Below are positions 50,680 through 59,572 of a stretch of 64,000 nucleotides of DNA, in pieces. The position numbers were made by a program, and so were the translations under genes. The DNA comes from Streptomyces sp. HUAS YS2 (GTDB taxonomy: Bacteria; Actinomycetota; Actinomycetes; Streptomycetales; Streptomycetaceae). The stretch is taken from the NCBI RefSeq assembly GCF_033343995.1, contig NZ_CP137573.1, forward strand, positions 6,295,001-6,359,000, read 5' to 3'. Below the pieces are notes generated by a model. It worked only from the letters and a program-made list of their open reading frames with translations, was not told where the DNA came from and ran no database searches. The number at the start of each line of letters is the position of its first letter. The stretch's first letter is position 1.

Positions 50680-52176
50680 ATGGATTCCCTGAACTCCCTG
50701 ATCGACGGATTCGGCACGGCGCTCACCCCGATGAACCTGCTGTGGGCCGCCATCGGCGTGCTCCTCGGCACCGCCATCGGCGTCCTGCCCGGCATCGGAC
50801 CCGCCATGGCGGTCGCGCTGCTGCTGCCCGTCACGTACGGACTCGAACCGACCGGCGCGTTCATCATGTTCGCCGGCATCTACTACGGCGCAATGTTCGG
50901 CGGCTCCACCACGTCCATCCTGCTCAACACCCCTGGCGAGAGCGCCGCGGTGGTCGCCGCCATCGAGGGCAATCCGATGGCCAAGGGCGGGCGCGGCGCG
51001 CAGGCGCTCGCCGCCGCGGCCGTCGGCCACTTCGCCGGCGGCATGATCGGCACGATGCTGCTGGTCGTCCTCGCGCCCACGGTCGCGAAGCTCGCCGTCG
51101 ACATCGGCGCCCCCGACTACCTCGCTCTCATGGTCCTCGCGTTCATCGCCGTGACCTCCGTCCTCGGCTCCTCCCGGATCCGCGGCCTGGCCTCGCTCCT
51201 CATCGGACTCACCCTCGGCCTGGTCGGCCTCGACCAGATGACCGGCCAGCAGCGGCTCACCTTCGGCTCGCTCCAGCTCGCCGACGGCATCGACGTCGTC
51301 ATCGTCGCGGTCGGCCTGTTCGCCATCGGCGAAGCCCTGTGGGTCGCCGCCCACCTGCGCCGCACCGCCGGCGAGGCCATCCCGGTCGGCCGCCCGTGGC
51401 TGGGGAAGGACGACGTGAGGCGCACCTGGAAGTCCTGGCTGCGCGGGCCCGTGATCGGCTTCCCGTTCGGCGCGATCCCGGCCGGCGGTGCGGAGATCCC
51501 CACCTTCCTGTCGTACGTCACCGAGAAGCGGTTGTCGAAGCACAAGGACGAGTTCGGCCGCGGCGCCATCGAGGGCGTCGCCGGACCCGAGTCCGCCGCC
51601 TCCGCCTCCGCGGCCGGCACGCTCGTCTCCATGCTCACCCTCGGCCTGCCCACCACGGCCGTCGCCGCCGTCATGCTCGCCGCCTTCCAGCAGTACGGCA
51701 TCCAGCCCGGCCCGCTGCTCTTCGAGCGCGAACCAGAGCTGGTGTGGGGCCTGATCGCCTCGCTGTTCGTCGGCATGGTGCTGCTGCTCGCGCTCAATCT
51801 GCCGCTCGCCCCGGTCTGGGCGAAGCTGCTGCGCATCCCGCGCCCGTACTTGTACGCCGGCATCCTGTTCTTCGCCGCGGTCGGCGCGTACGCGGTCGGC
51901 GGCGAGGCGTTCGACCTCGTCGTCCTGCTGGTCATCGGCCTGATCGGGTTCGGCATGCGCCGGTACGGACTGCCCGTGCTGCCCGCCGTCATCGGCGTGA
52001 TCCTCGGCCCGGCCGCCGAACAGCAACTGCGCCGCGCCCTGCAGATCAGCGACGGCTCGCTCACCGGCCTGGTGAACACGCCCTTCGCGGTCACCGTGTA
52101 CGCCGTGATCCTGCTCCTGCTCGCCTGGCCCCTGGTGAGGAAGGTGATCAACCGCCGCCGTACCGTGGCGGCATGA
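50680..52176 (+). CDS. tctA: TctA, large permease subunit
   Basis: The 498-residue protein forms the transport channel. Family motifs are GVLPGIGPAMAVALLLP near residue 28, YYGAMFGGSTTSILLNTPGE near 68, and the second-half repeat IPAGGAEIPTFLSY near 266. These two halves are inverted copies, as expected for TctA. Twelve helices are likely. The ATG directly follows tctB, and its stop overlaps the next acetyltransferase gene. Confidence 0.95.
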   Translation: MDSLNSLIDGFGTALTPMNLLWAAIGVLLGTAIGVLPGIGPAMAVALLLPVTYGLEPTGAFIMFAGIYYGAMFGGSTTSILLNTPGESAAVVAAIEGNPMAKGGRGAQALAAAAVGHFAGGMIGTMLLVVLAPTVAKLAVDIGAPDYLALMVLAFIAVTSVLGSSRIRGLASLLIGLTLGLVGLDQMTGQQRLTFGSLQLADGIDVVIVAVGLFAIGEALWVAAHLRRTAGEAIPVGRPWLGKDDVRRTWKSWLRGPVIGFPFGAIPAGGAEIPTFLSYVTEKRLSKHKDEFGRGAIEGVAGPESAASASAAGTLVSMLTLGLPTTAVAAVMLAAFQQYGIQPGPLLFEREPELVWGLIASLFVGMVLLLALNLPLAPVWAKLLRIPRPYLYAGILFFAAVGAYAVGGEAFDLVVLLVIGLIGFGMRRYGLPVLPAVIGVILGPAAEQQLRRALQISDGSLTGLVNTPFAVTVYAVILLLLAWPLVRKVINRRRTVAA

Positions 52177-52652
52177 CCGACCGTACGACGCACGACGCAC
52201 CCCGGCCCGCGACGGCCGCCGACGTACCCGCCGTGAAGGCCGTGATCGACGCGGCCTTCACCCACTACATCGACCGGATCGGCCTCGTGCCGGCCCCGAT
52301 GCGGGCGGACCACGCGGCGAACGTCGCCGCGGGCCGGGTCTTCGTCTGCGGCGAGCCGGTGACCGGGCTCGTCGTGCTGTTCCCCGAGGCCGATCACCTC
52401 TACCTGGACACCGTCGCCGTGCATCCCGACGCCCAGGGCACCGGCCTCGGCCGGGTCCTGCTCGACTGGGTGGAGACGCACGCCCGGGCCCTCGGCACCC
52501 CCGAGGTCCGGCTGCTCACCAACGCGATGATGTGGGAGAACCAGAAGCTGTACGAGCGGTACGGGTACGAGGTCGTGGAGCGGCGGCTCGAAGAAGGACG
52601 GTACGACCGTATTCACTACCGGAAGATCCTCAACGCGCCACCGATGGAGTGA
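52173..52652 (+). CDS. GNAT acetyltransferase
   Basis: The 159-residue protein has the GNAT core: LYLDTVAVHPDAQGTGLGRVLLDWVE binds acetyl-CoA, and NQKLYERYGYEVVERR supplies the usual Tyr. The ATG overlaps the tctA stop (ATGA), so it belongs to that operon, although its substrate is unknown. Confidence 0.9.
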   Translation: MTDRTTHDAPRPATAADVPAVKAVIDAAFTHYIDRIGLVPAPMRADHAANVAAGRVFVCGEPVTGLVVLFPEADHLYLDTVAVHPDAQGTGLGRVLLDWVETHARALGTPEVRLLTNAMMWENQKLYERYGYEVVERRLEEGRYDRIHYRKILNAPPME

Positions 52653-52737
52653 GGTTCGGGCGGATCGGCGGCGCGGTCCGGTATCCCTGGCGGGCGGCGC
52701 CACCCCCGGCGCCCCATCCCGAAGGGACCCCTCCTCC

Positions 52738-53160
52738 ATGCGCGCTCGTCTCGTCCTCGGCACCGTCGCCGCTGCGCTCCTGCTCGCCGCCGCCTCGACC
52801 GCCCACGCGGTTCCCACGGCCCCCGCGGACGGCGTTTCCGTCGACAGCACCGGCGCCCTGGCCGCCGACGGCACGGTGACGCTGTTCGGCACGTACCGGT
52901 GCCTCGACGACAGCGCGGGCCCGGTGTTCGTGAGCAGCACCCTGGTCCAGGACGAGCGGTCGCAGGGGATCGGTGGCACCCGGGCCGTCTGCGACGGCCG
53001 GGTGCACACCTGGAGCAACTCCTCGGTCGTCCGGGACCCCGCCTACCGGCCGGGTGACGCCCGGGTGCAGGCCACCCTGATGCAGCTCACGACGGACGCG
53101 ATCGGCATCCCGCTGCCCGAGTTCCGGGCGCTGCGGGACGCAGCCGTCACACTCGGCTAG
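52738..53160 (+). CDS. Small secreted protein, DUF6299-like
   Basis: This 140-residue protein has a signal peptide (residues 1-24, ending AHA). The mature part reads like a single beta-sandwich with a disulfide (YRCLDDS and RAVCDGR). I think it fits DUF6299, from memory; no function is known. Its stop shares CTAG with the convergent gene. Confidence 0.7.
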   Translation: MRARLVLGTVAAALLLAAASTAHAVPTAPADGVSVDSTGALAADGTVTLFGTYRCLDDSAGPVFVSSTLVQDERSQGIGGTRAVCDGRVHTWSNSSVVRDPAYRPGDARVQATLMQLTTDAIGIPLPEFRALRDAAVTLG

Positions 53161-53654
53161 CGGAGCAGGTCAAGCAGGCCGTCGCGGCCCAGGGCCTCCA
53201 GCTCGTCGAGCGCCGCGACGGCGCACGCGGCCGCCTCCGGGTCGGCGCCGGCCAGGCCGCTCGCCGCGAACTCGTCCTCGTCGAGCCGCAGCACCTCGCC
53301 GCCGTCCGCGGACACCCACAGGTCCAGGTCGAGGTCCTCGACCACGACCTGCCCGGCGTCCACGGCGGCGGGCCGGGTGACGTCGCAGTACCAGCCCTTG
53401 AGCGTGCCGTCGCCGGACCGGACCTCCTTCACCGCGTACCAGCGGTCCCGCCAGTAGTGCTCGGTGAACACGTCGCCCGGCTCGAACCGGACGAACCCGA
53501 AGTCACGGACCCCGTCGGCGGCCCAGGGCGCGCGGACGCTGAGCCGGACGCCGTCGTCGGCGACCACCTCCGCCGGGTAACGGATCTTCGTCCGGCCCGC
53601 CTTCACCAGAACGATCTCGACCTCGACCTCGACGTCAGCCGACGCGGCGGACAT
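53157..53654 (-). CDS. DUF402-domain protein
   Basis: The 165-residue protein has the DUF402 pattern (VFTEHYWRDRWYAVKEVRSGDGTLKGWYCDVTRPA, then EDLDLDLWVSADGGEVLRLDEDEF), a beta-barrel family that includes nucleoside diphosphate phosphatases. The conserved Tyr, Asp and Glu residues are present. The ATG lies 20 bases inside the end of the upstream GNAT gene, so they form an operon. Confidence 0.85.
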   Translation of the reverse strand: MSAASADVEVEVEIVLVKAGRTKIRYPAEVVADDGVRLSVRAPWAADGVRDFGFVRFEPGDVFTEHYWRDRWYAVKEVRSGDGTLKGWYCDVTRPAAVDAGQVVVEDLDLDLWVSADGGEVLRLDEDEFAASGLAGADPEAAACAVAALDELEALGRDGLLDLLR

Positions 53655-54555
53655 ACCTGACCTCCGTTGCGCAGATCTCGTAACCGAACCACTTGTTGAT
53701 CGCCAGCATCGGGCCGTTGCCGGTGTCGTTGCCGGTGAACGCCTCCGTGCAGCCGGCCACGCGGGCCCGGTGCAGCGAGTCGTTCTTGGCGAGCTTCGCG
53801 AGGCCCCGGCCGCGGAAGGCGGGCGCGGTGCCGGTCATGCCCGTGCCGTACCGGCCCGTGCCGTCGGTCCGCGCGGCGCTGAACGCGGCGGGCACGCCGT
53901 CGACCACGGCCACGGTGGTCAGCTCGGCGTCGAACAGCGGGTGGCGCCAGGTCGTCGCCAGCCAGTGGTCGTAGTCGGCGAGTTCGGTGCCCACGTCGCC
54001 CGGCTCGTCGGCGGTGGTCAGCGCGTCCAGCTCGAACAGCGGCCGGGGGTCACCCGCGAACGCGGCGGCCGGCCGCAGCTCGACACCGGCGGGCGGCTCC
54101 TGGAGCGGCGGCAGCGGTGCGGAGGCCAGGTCGAGGCGGAGGAAGTGCGCCGAGCGCCTGGACGCGTACCCGTGCCGCTCGGCGAAGGCCCGGTTGCCCG
54201 GCTCGTCCAGGATCCAGGTGTACAGGTCCTTCGCCCCCTGCTCCACCAGGTACTCCTCCGAGGCCCGGGCCAGCAGCGTCCCGGCGCCCCGCCCCCGCCT
54301 CTCCGGATGCACGTACACGTTGGCGTAACCGGCGTTCTCCTGGGGGCTGTCGTACGCGAGCCCGACCTGGGCGGAGCCGATGATCTCGCCGTCCGCCTCG
54401 GCGACGAGCGGCCGGTAGCGGGCGTCGGGGTGGGCGTGCGCCCAGTCGAAGGCGACCTGCTCGGGGGTGGCGAGCATGAAGGGGAGGGCGGCGCGGCGCA
54501 CGCGGGCGAAGCCCTCGGCGTCCTCCGGCCGGACGTCACGGACGATCACAGTCAT
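53635..54555 (-). CDS. Double-GNAT acetyltransferase
   Basis: The 306-residue protein has two GNAT units. The first covers about 1-150 (VYVHPERRGRGAGTLLARASEEYL). The second covers about 160-306 (TGTAPAFRGRGLAKLAKNDSLHRARVAG, ending NKWFGYEICATEVRYVR). It would transfer acetyl from acetyl-CoA to an unknown acceptor. ATG 54555 is clear. It overlaps the DUF402 gene by 20 bases. Confidence 0.88.
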   Translation of the reverse strand: MTVIVRDVRPEDAEGFARVRRAALPFMLATPEQVAFDWAHAHPDARYRPLVAEADGEIIGSAQVGLAYDSPQENAGYANVYVHPERRGRGAGTLLARASEEYLVEQGAKDLYTWILDEPGNRAFAERHGYASRRSAHFLRLDLASAPLPPLQEPPAGVELRPAAAFAGDPRPLFELDALTTADEPGDVGTELADYDHWLATTWRHPLFDAELTTVAVVDGVPAAFSAARTDGTGRYGTGMTGTAPAFRGRGLAKLAKNDSLHRARVAGCTEAFTGNDTGNGPMLAINKWFGYEICATEVRYVRRVG

Positions 54556-54638
54556 GGTGTCGCACGCTACGCGCGGGCCCGCCGGAGCCGCCTCCCATTT
54601 TCCGCCGCTCGTGGTGGCCGGCCTGCGACAATCCGTCC

Positions 54639-55013
54639 GTGACCCTGAAGATCTCCGTGGACACGGACTCGTCGACCGCCCCGTACGAACAACTGCGTTC
54701 CGGCATCTCGGAACAGGCGCGCTCCGGGGTGCTGCCGGTCGGCTACAAGCTCCCGACGGTACGCGGCCTGGCCGAGCAGCTGGGCCTCGCGGCCAACACC
54801 GTCGCCAAGGCGTACAAGGCGCTGGAGGCGGACGGCGTGATCGAGACCCGAGGCCGGCACGGCACCTTCGTCGCGGCGGCGGGCGATGCCGCGACCCGGC
54901 GCCTGGCGGCGGCCGCCGCGGCGTTCGCCCAGGAGGCGCACCGGCTGGGTGCGACCCGGGAGGACGCCCGAGCGGCGGTCGAGGAAGGCCTGCGGGCCGC
55001 GTACGAGGCCTGA
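54639..55013 (+). CDS. GntR-family regulator, YtrA-like
   Basis: The 124-residue protein has a winged helix (PYEQLRSGISEQARSG, then KLPTVRGLAEQLGLAANTVAKAYKALEADGVIETRGRHGTFV) and a short C-terminal helical pair in place of a large effector domain. YtrA types usually control ABC transporters, but none is adjacent. A GACAAT hexamer lies six bases before the GTG, so translation may start leaderless. Confidence 0.9.
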   Translation: MTLKISVDTDSSTAPYEQLRSGISEQARSGVLPVGYKLPTVRGLAEQLGLAANTVAKAYKALEADGVIETRGRHGTFVAAAGDAATRRLAAAAAAFAQEAHRLGATREDARAAVEEGLRAAYEA

Positions 55014-55028
55014 CGCCCTACCCGGGGC

Positions 55029-56129
55029 TTACAGGTACAGGCCCGCGTCCGCCGTACGGGACTCCGGGACGGAGGGGGTCTGCGCGCCGCGGCGCAGCGC
55101 GTACAGCTCGGCGAGCGTCGCGCCGTCGCGGCCCACGCCGTCCTCCCGGCCGAGCCAGCGGACCGCCTCGCCGCGGGTCAGCGCGCCCACCTCGATCCGG
55201 GCCAGGCAGCGGCCGGGCCGGACGACCGCCGGGTGCAGCCGCTCCAGGTCCTCGTTCGTGGTGACCCCCACCAGCACGTTCCGGCCCTGCCCGAGCAGAC
55301 CGTCCGTCAGGTTGAGCAGCCGGGACAGGGCCTGGCCCGCGGTGTGCTTGGCCTCGCCGCGGATCAGCTCGTCGCAGTCCTCGAGGAGCAGCAGTCGCCA
55401 GCGGCCCTTCGCGGTGCCCTCGTCCTCGCCGATCGCGATGTCCATCAGGTAGCCGACGTCGTTGAACAGCCGCTCCGGGTCGAGCACGCAGTCCACCTGG
55501 CACCAGTCCCGCCACGACCGGGCCAGAGTGCGCAGCGCGGAGGTCTTGCCGGTGCCGGGCGGGCCGTGGAGCAGCAGCAGTCGGCCCGCGATGTCCTCGG
55601 GCGTGACCTTCATCAGCCGGTCCATCGCCTCGGCCACCGGCGCGGTGTAGTTGGGGCGGACCTCGTCCCAGGTGCCGGCGGTGATCTGCCGGGTCGTACG
55701 GTGCGGGCCGCGCCGGGGCGACACGTACCAGAACCCCATCGTCACGTTCTCCGGCTGGGGTTCCGGCTCGTCCTTGGCGCCGTCCGTGGCGTCCTTCAGG
55801 ACGCGCTCGGCCAGCTCCGGCCCGGTCGCCGTGACGGTGACGTCGGCGCCGCGGTTCCACCGCGACACCAGCAGCGTCCAGCCCTCGCCCTCGGCGAGCA
55901 GGGCGCTGCGGTCGTCGTCCTTGGCGGCCCGCAGCACCTTCGCGCCGGCGGGCAGCAGGGTCGCCCCGGGCTTGACCCGGTCCAGCGTGGTGCTGTGCGC
56001 GTGCGGCTGCTCGCCGGTGGCGAACCGGCCGAGGAAGAGCGCGTCGACGACGTCGGACGGGGAGTCGCTGTCGTCGACGGTGAGCCGGATCGGCAGCACG
56101 CGGTGCGGTTCCGCGGGGGTGTCGGGCAT
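55029..56129 (-). CDS. AAA ATPase with DUF5925 N-terminal domain
   Basis: The 366-residue protein has an N-terminal domain of about 150 residues (LPIRLTVDDSDSPSDVVDALFLGRFATGEQP), which I recall as DUF5925. An AAA module follows, with Walker A LLHGPPGTGKTSALR (about residue 180), Walker B RLLLLEDCDEL and the sensor/arginine-finger region HPAVVRPGRCLARIEV. It would remodel an unknown protein partner. The start could also be ATG 56138 or 56165; none has a strong ribosome site. Confidence 0.83.
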   Translation of the reverse strand: MPDTPAEPHRVLPIRLTVDDSDSPSDVVDALFLGRFATGEQPHAHSTTLDRVKPGATLLPAGAKVLRAAKDDDRSALLAEGEGWTLLVSRWNRGADVTVTATGPELAERVLKDATDGAKDEPEPQPENVTMGFWYVSPRRGPHRTTRQITAGTWDEVRPNYTAPVAEAMDRLMKVTPEDIAGRLLLLHGPPGTGKTSALRTLARSWRDWCQVDCVLDPERLFNDVGYLMDIAIGEDEGTAKGRWRLLLLEDCDELIRGEAKHTAGQALSRLLNLTDGLLGQGRNVLVGVTTNEDLERLHPAVVRPGRCLARIEVGALTRGEAVRWLGREDGVGRDGATLAELYALRRGAQTPSVPESRTADAGLYL

Positions 56130-56210
56130 GGCGCCCATGATCCGGCAATCGGGCATTGGGTGCACGGTGTTTTGAACGGGACGATCCGTGTGGCCCGCAG
56201 CGCCTGGGTG

Positions 56211-56229
56211 AACTGATTTCGAATCAGTT
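56211..56229. promoter_or_regulatory. Inverted repeat AACTGATT/AATCAGTT
   Basis: AACTGATT-TCG-AATCAGTT is a perfect 8-base dyad in the 247-base gap between the AAA ATPase and the SGNH lipase genes, and it is unusually AT-rich for this genome. Operator or terminator function is possible. Confidence 0.5.
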
Positions 56230-56258
56230 GCGTGCGAACGCTCGACTGGCCGGATCTC

Positions 56259-56289
56259 GAGGGTCGTGACGAGTCGTCACGGAACCCTC
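56259..56289. promoter_or_regulatory. Long hairpin before the SGNH lipase gene
   Basis: CGTGACGA-G-TCGTCACG forms the core (56265-56281), and GAGGGT/ACCCTC extend it (56259-56264 with 56284-56289) past a 2-base bulge. It lies about 90 bases before the lipase start and probably affects its transcription. Confidence 0.5.
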
Positions 56290-56376
56290 CGTAGATGTTC
56301 TTGGCATGGACACTTCCAGAGATCTACGCGCGGTGCTACCACGGAGTAGGCAGAGATCCTGCTAAAGGGAGGTCCT

Positions 56377-57183
56377 ATGAAACTGTCCCGATTCGCGGCA
56401 TTCTCCTCCTCGTTGCTCCTCGGCGCCGTCCTCGCCCTCACCGGGGCGGGGGCGGCGCAGGCCGCGGAGAGCGCCGCGCTCGACTACGTGGCCCTGGGCG
56501 ACTCGTACTCCTCCGGCGTGGGTGCCGGGAGCTACGACAGCGCCAGCGGTTCCTGCAAGCGGTCCACGAAGGCCTATCCGGTCCTGTGGGCTGCCGCGAA
56601 CTCACCCTCCTCGTTCGCCTTCACCGCCTGCTCGGGCGCTCGTACGGGTGATGTCACGGCCAATCAGCTCGGCCCCCTGTCCGCCGCCACCGACCTGGTC
56701 TCCGTCACGATCGGGGGAAATGACGCCGGCTTCGCCGACGTCATGACCACCTGTGTGCTCCAGTCCGAAGCCACCTGCATCAGCCGCGTGAATCAAGCCA
56801 AGAGCTATGTCGACACCACCCTGCCCGGCAAGCTGGACGCGGTGTACAACGCGATCCGGAACAAGGCGCCGTCGGCCCGCGTCGTCGTTCTCGGCTACCC
56901 CCGCTTCTACAAGCTCGGCGGCAGTTGCATCGCCGGGCTGAGCGAGAACGAGCGCGCCGCCATCAACAGCGGCTCGGACTACCTCAACGCCGCCACCGCG
57001 AAGCGCGCCGCCGACCACGGCTTCACCTTCGCGAGCGTCGTCCCGGCCTTCACCGGGCACGAGATCTGCTCCGGCTCGGCGTGGCTGCACAGCGTCAACT
57101 GGCTCAACATCGGCGAGTCCTACCACCCCACCGCCTCCGGCCAGTCCGGCGGCTACCTGCCCAGCTTCAGAAACGTGGCGTGA
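56377..57183 (+). CDS. Secreted SGNH-family lipase/esterase
   Basis: The 268-residue enzyme has a signal peptide (residues 1-30, ending AQAA). The SGNH blocks are in order: ALGDSYSSG (nucleophile Ser), GARTGDV, TIGGNDAGF (Asn), and SYHPT (Asp position replaced by Tyr-His context, with the catalytic His). Six cysteines suggest three disulfides, as in S. coelicolor and S. rimosus extracellular lipases. The ATG follows AGGGAGG. Its last 17 bases overlap the kinase gene on the other strand. Confidence 0.92.
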   Translation: MKLSRFAAFSSSLLLGAVLALTGAGAAQAAESAALDYVALGDSYSSGVGAGSYDSASGSCKRSTKAYPVLWAAANSPSSFAFTACSGARTGDVTANQLGPLSAATDLVSVTIGGNDAGFADVMTTCVLQSEATCISRVNQAKSYVDTTLPGKLDAVYNAIRNKAPSARVVVLGYPRFYKLGGSCIAGLSENERAAINSGSDYLNAATAKRAADHGFTFASVVPAFTGHEICSGSAWLHSVNWLNIGESYHPTASGQSGGYLPSFRNVA

Positions 57184-58813
57184 CCGATCCCGTCGGGTAG
57201 GTGGCCCCGCCCGTCGGGGTCGCCTCCTCGCAGGTCACCGAGAACGCCACCCAGTTCGAGCGCACCTCGACCGGGTTCCGGACCTCCACCCGGATCCGGT
57301 CGTGGCGCGTCCCGCCCGCCTCGTACGTCAGCTCCGTGTGCTCCACCTGCCGCTGTTTCGCGCCGTCCGCCGCGAACTCCAGGGTCTTCCAGCCGCCGGC
57401 CGAGCTCGTGCCGCTCTCCGTGGCCCAGCGGTACTCCACGGTCGCCGGGAGGTTCCCCACGCCGATCGTCGCGGTGAACGCCGGTGCCTCCGCCGCCGGC
57501 GCCGGGCAGGTCCCGCTGTAACTCCCGCGCACCGCCTTCGCCCACGCGGTCACCGTCTGCTTCGGCGGCGCGGTCGTGCCGTGCCCGGTCGCGGGCGGTG
57601 TGGTTGCCGGCGGAGTCGTGGCGGGCGGCGTGGTCGGCGGCGCGGAGGTGCCGCCGCCCGCCGTGGCGGTGCCGGCGGACGTACCGCCGTCGTCGCTCCC
57701 GGCCGTGGTACCGCCCGTGCCACCGGGGTCGTCCTCGCGCAGCAGCGTGTACGTCAGCCCGCCCACGGCCAGCAGCAGGACGGCGATCCCGGCGGCCAGC
57801 GTCGCCACCGCGCGCCGCGGCCGTCCTGGGCCCTCGCCGGCCGGCGTCGGCGTGTCCGGCCCGCCGGGCGGGGGAGGCTGCGGGGGCCCCGCCCGCGTCG
57901 GGCCGATGTTGCCGTCCGCTCGGGTCCCCGCCATGACCGTCGTCGTGTCCTGGCCCGACGCGATCGGCCCCGTACGCGGCGCTCCGCCCGCGCCGATCAC
58001 CCGCAGCTGCTCGGCAGCCTCCCGCGCCGACAGCCGCTCGTCGGGCTCCTTGCGCAGCAGTCCCTCGATCACCGGCGTCAGCGCGCCCGCCCGCCGGGGC
58101 GGCGGCAGTTCCTCGTCCACCACCGCGCGCAGCGTGCTGAGCGGAGTGTCCTGCCGGAACGGGGAGTTGCCCTCGACCGCCGCGTACAGCAGCACGCCGA
58201 GCGACCACAGGTCCGACGCCGGTCCGGTGGCCCGCCCCAACGCCCGCTCGGGGGCGAGGAATTCGGGGGAGCCGACCAGTTCGCCGGTCATGGTGAGGTT
58301 CGAGCTGCCCTCCACGAGCGCGATGCCGAAGTCCGTGAGCACCACCCGGCCGTCGTTGGCGAGCAGGACGTTGCCCGGCTTCACGTCGCGGTGCAGCACA
58401 CCGGCCTCGTGGGCGGCCCGCAGTGCCTGCAGCACCTCCGCCCCGATGCGGGCGGCCCGCTGCGGCGGCATCGGCCCCTCCGCGTCCAGCGCCTCCGAGA
58501 GCGAGAGGCCGCGGACCAGTTCCATCACGATCCACGGCCGGCCGTCCTCGGTCACGACGTCGTAGACCGTGACGACGTTGCGGTGCGGGATCCGGGCGGC
58601 CGCCCACGCCTCCCGCTCCAGCCGGGCGTACAGGCGGCGCACGTCGTCGGCGGCGAGTCCGGCCGGGGCCCGGACCTCCTTCACCGCCACCTCGCGGCCG
58701 AGCACCTCGTCGCGGGCCCGCCAGACGACGCCCATGCCGCCCTCGCCGAGGGCGCCGAGGAGTCGGTACCGGCCCGCGATCAGCCGATCGCCCTCCGGCG
58801 ACGCTCCGCTCAT
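57167..58813 (-). CDS. Transmembrane Ser/Thr protein kinase
   Basis: The 548-residue kinase has a Hanks-type domain over residues about 12-280: GEGGMGVVW, the lysine in VAVKEV, HRDVKPGNVLL, TDFGIAL, and SPEFLAPE. A Pro-rich segment leads to one membrane helix (AVATLAAGIAVLLLAVGGLTY, about 320-340). Outside, a Thr/Pro-rich stalk ends in a small beta domain with a single disulfide (GTCPAPA and SVTCEEA) that may sense the ligand. The ATG at 58813 follows GGAGGGGG. Confidence 0.93.
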   Translation of the reverse strand: MSGASPEGDRLIAGRYRLLGALGEGGMGVVWRARDEVLGREVAVKEVRAPAGLAADDVRRLYARLEREAWAAARIPHRNVVTVYDVVTEDGRPWIVMELVRGLSLSEALDAEGPMPPQRAARIGAEVLQALRAAHEAGVLHRDVKPGNVLLANDGRVVLTDFGIALVEGSSNLTMTGELVGSPEFLAPERALGRATGPASDLWSLGVLLYAAVEGNSPFRQDTPLSTLRAVVDEELPPPRRAGALTPVIEGLLRKEPDERLSAREAAEQLRVIGAGGAPRTGPIASGQDTTTVMAGTRADGNIGPTRAGPPQPPPPGGPDTPTPAGEGPGRPRRAVATLAAGIAVLLLAVGGLTYTLLREDDPGGTGGTTAGSDDGGTSAGTATAGGGTSAPPTTPPATTPPATTPPATGHGTTAPPKQTVTAWAKAVRGSYSGTCPAPAAEAPAFTATIGVGNLPATVEYRWATESGTSSAGGWKTLEFAADGAKQRQVEHTELTYEAGGTRHDRIRVEVRNPVEVRSNWVAFSVTCEEATPTGGATYPTGSVTPRF

Positions 58814-59161
58814 GGGTCCCCCTCCGTCGGTCCGCGCCGACACGGCATCACGGCAGAAACCCTTCCAAGTTAGCTCAGGAACGGTCTTCTGCCCCCACCT
58901 CGGACACCAACGATCTTGGTGGTGGAGATCACACACCGTCAGATGTCCGCTGGTGACGCCCTTGTGTGCAGGATGGTTCATGACGGTTCGGCAGGTGTTC
59001 GATCGCTGTCCAACTCGCCCTGGAATCAGATGGATTCGGACAGTGACCGTCAACCCCCTTTCGAGTGCGGTGAATCCTGCGGGCGGGATACACGAGTGTC
59101 AGTGCGGGGCGATAGGGTTAATCTGCCCGGGCCGGGTGCCCTCGTACGGGTGGGGAGTGAC
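58814..59161. other. Divergent promoter region, kinase and small ORF
   Basis: This 348-base gap contains no plausible gene. I see only GATAGGGTTAAT (about 59110-59121), a -10-like stretch for the plus-strand small gene, and a short dyad CCAA-N5-TTGG near 58907. Confidence 0.5.
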
Positions 59162-59434
59162 ATGGAACAGATAACGATGCGAAGCAGGCCGCGCGTGCCT
59201 GCGATCACCTGCGGGAGCAGCGCGACCAGTTCGCGTCTCGACCGCCATCTCGCGGTGCTCGGCGGACCCGCCATACCGCAGCGCGAGGCCGCCGAGGCCA
59301 CGCTGCTCATGCGCGAACTGACGGCGCGTGAGCCCGCGACCCGCGTGCACGGCCACCGCAGCCGCAGTGCCCGCGTCTCGCTCTTCGCACCCCTGCGCCG
59401 CCTGCGCCGCTCGCTCTTCGGCAGCCGGCACTAG
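59162..59434 (+). CDS. Small basic hypothetical protein
   Basis: The 90-residue protein is Arg-rich, particularly at the C terminus (LFAPLRRLRRSLFGSRH, an amphipathic basic helix that might contact membrane or nucleic acid). Cys is present once. I do not recognise a family. The ATG follows GGGGAGTGAC. Nearest neighbours are the kinase (divergent) and the CoA transferase (convergent). Confidence 0.6.
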   Translation: MEQITMRSRPRVPAITCGSSATSSRLDRHLAVLGGPAIPQREAAEATLLMRELTAREPATRVHGHRSRSARVSLFAPLRRLRRSLFGSRH

Positions 59435-59572
59435 CCACCACCGGTCGGCCGGGCCCGCCTGCCCGGCGCACCCTCCCGCTCACCCGGCCGACCGTCGTCG
59501 CCACGGCCCGGACGTGTTCCCCACCCGTCCGGGCTTCGTGCTGCCCGCCCCGAGGACGCCGGCGCCCGGACT

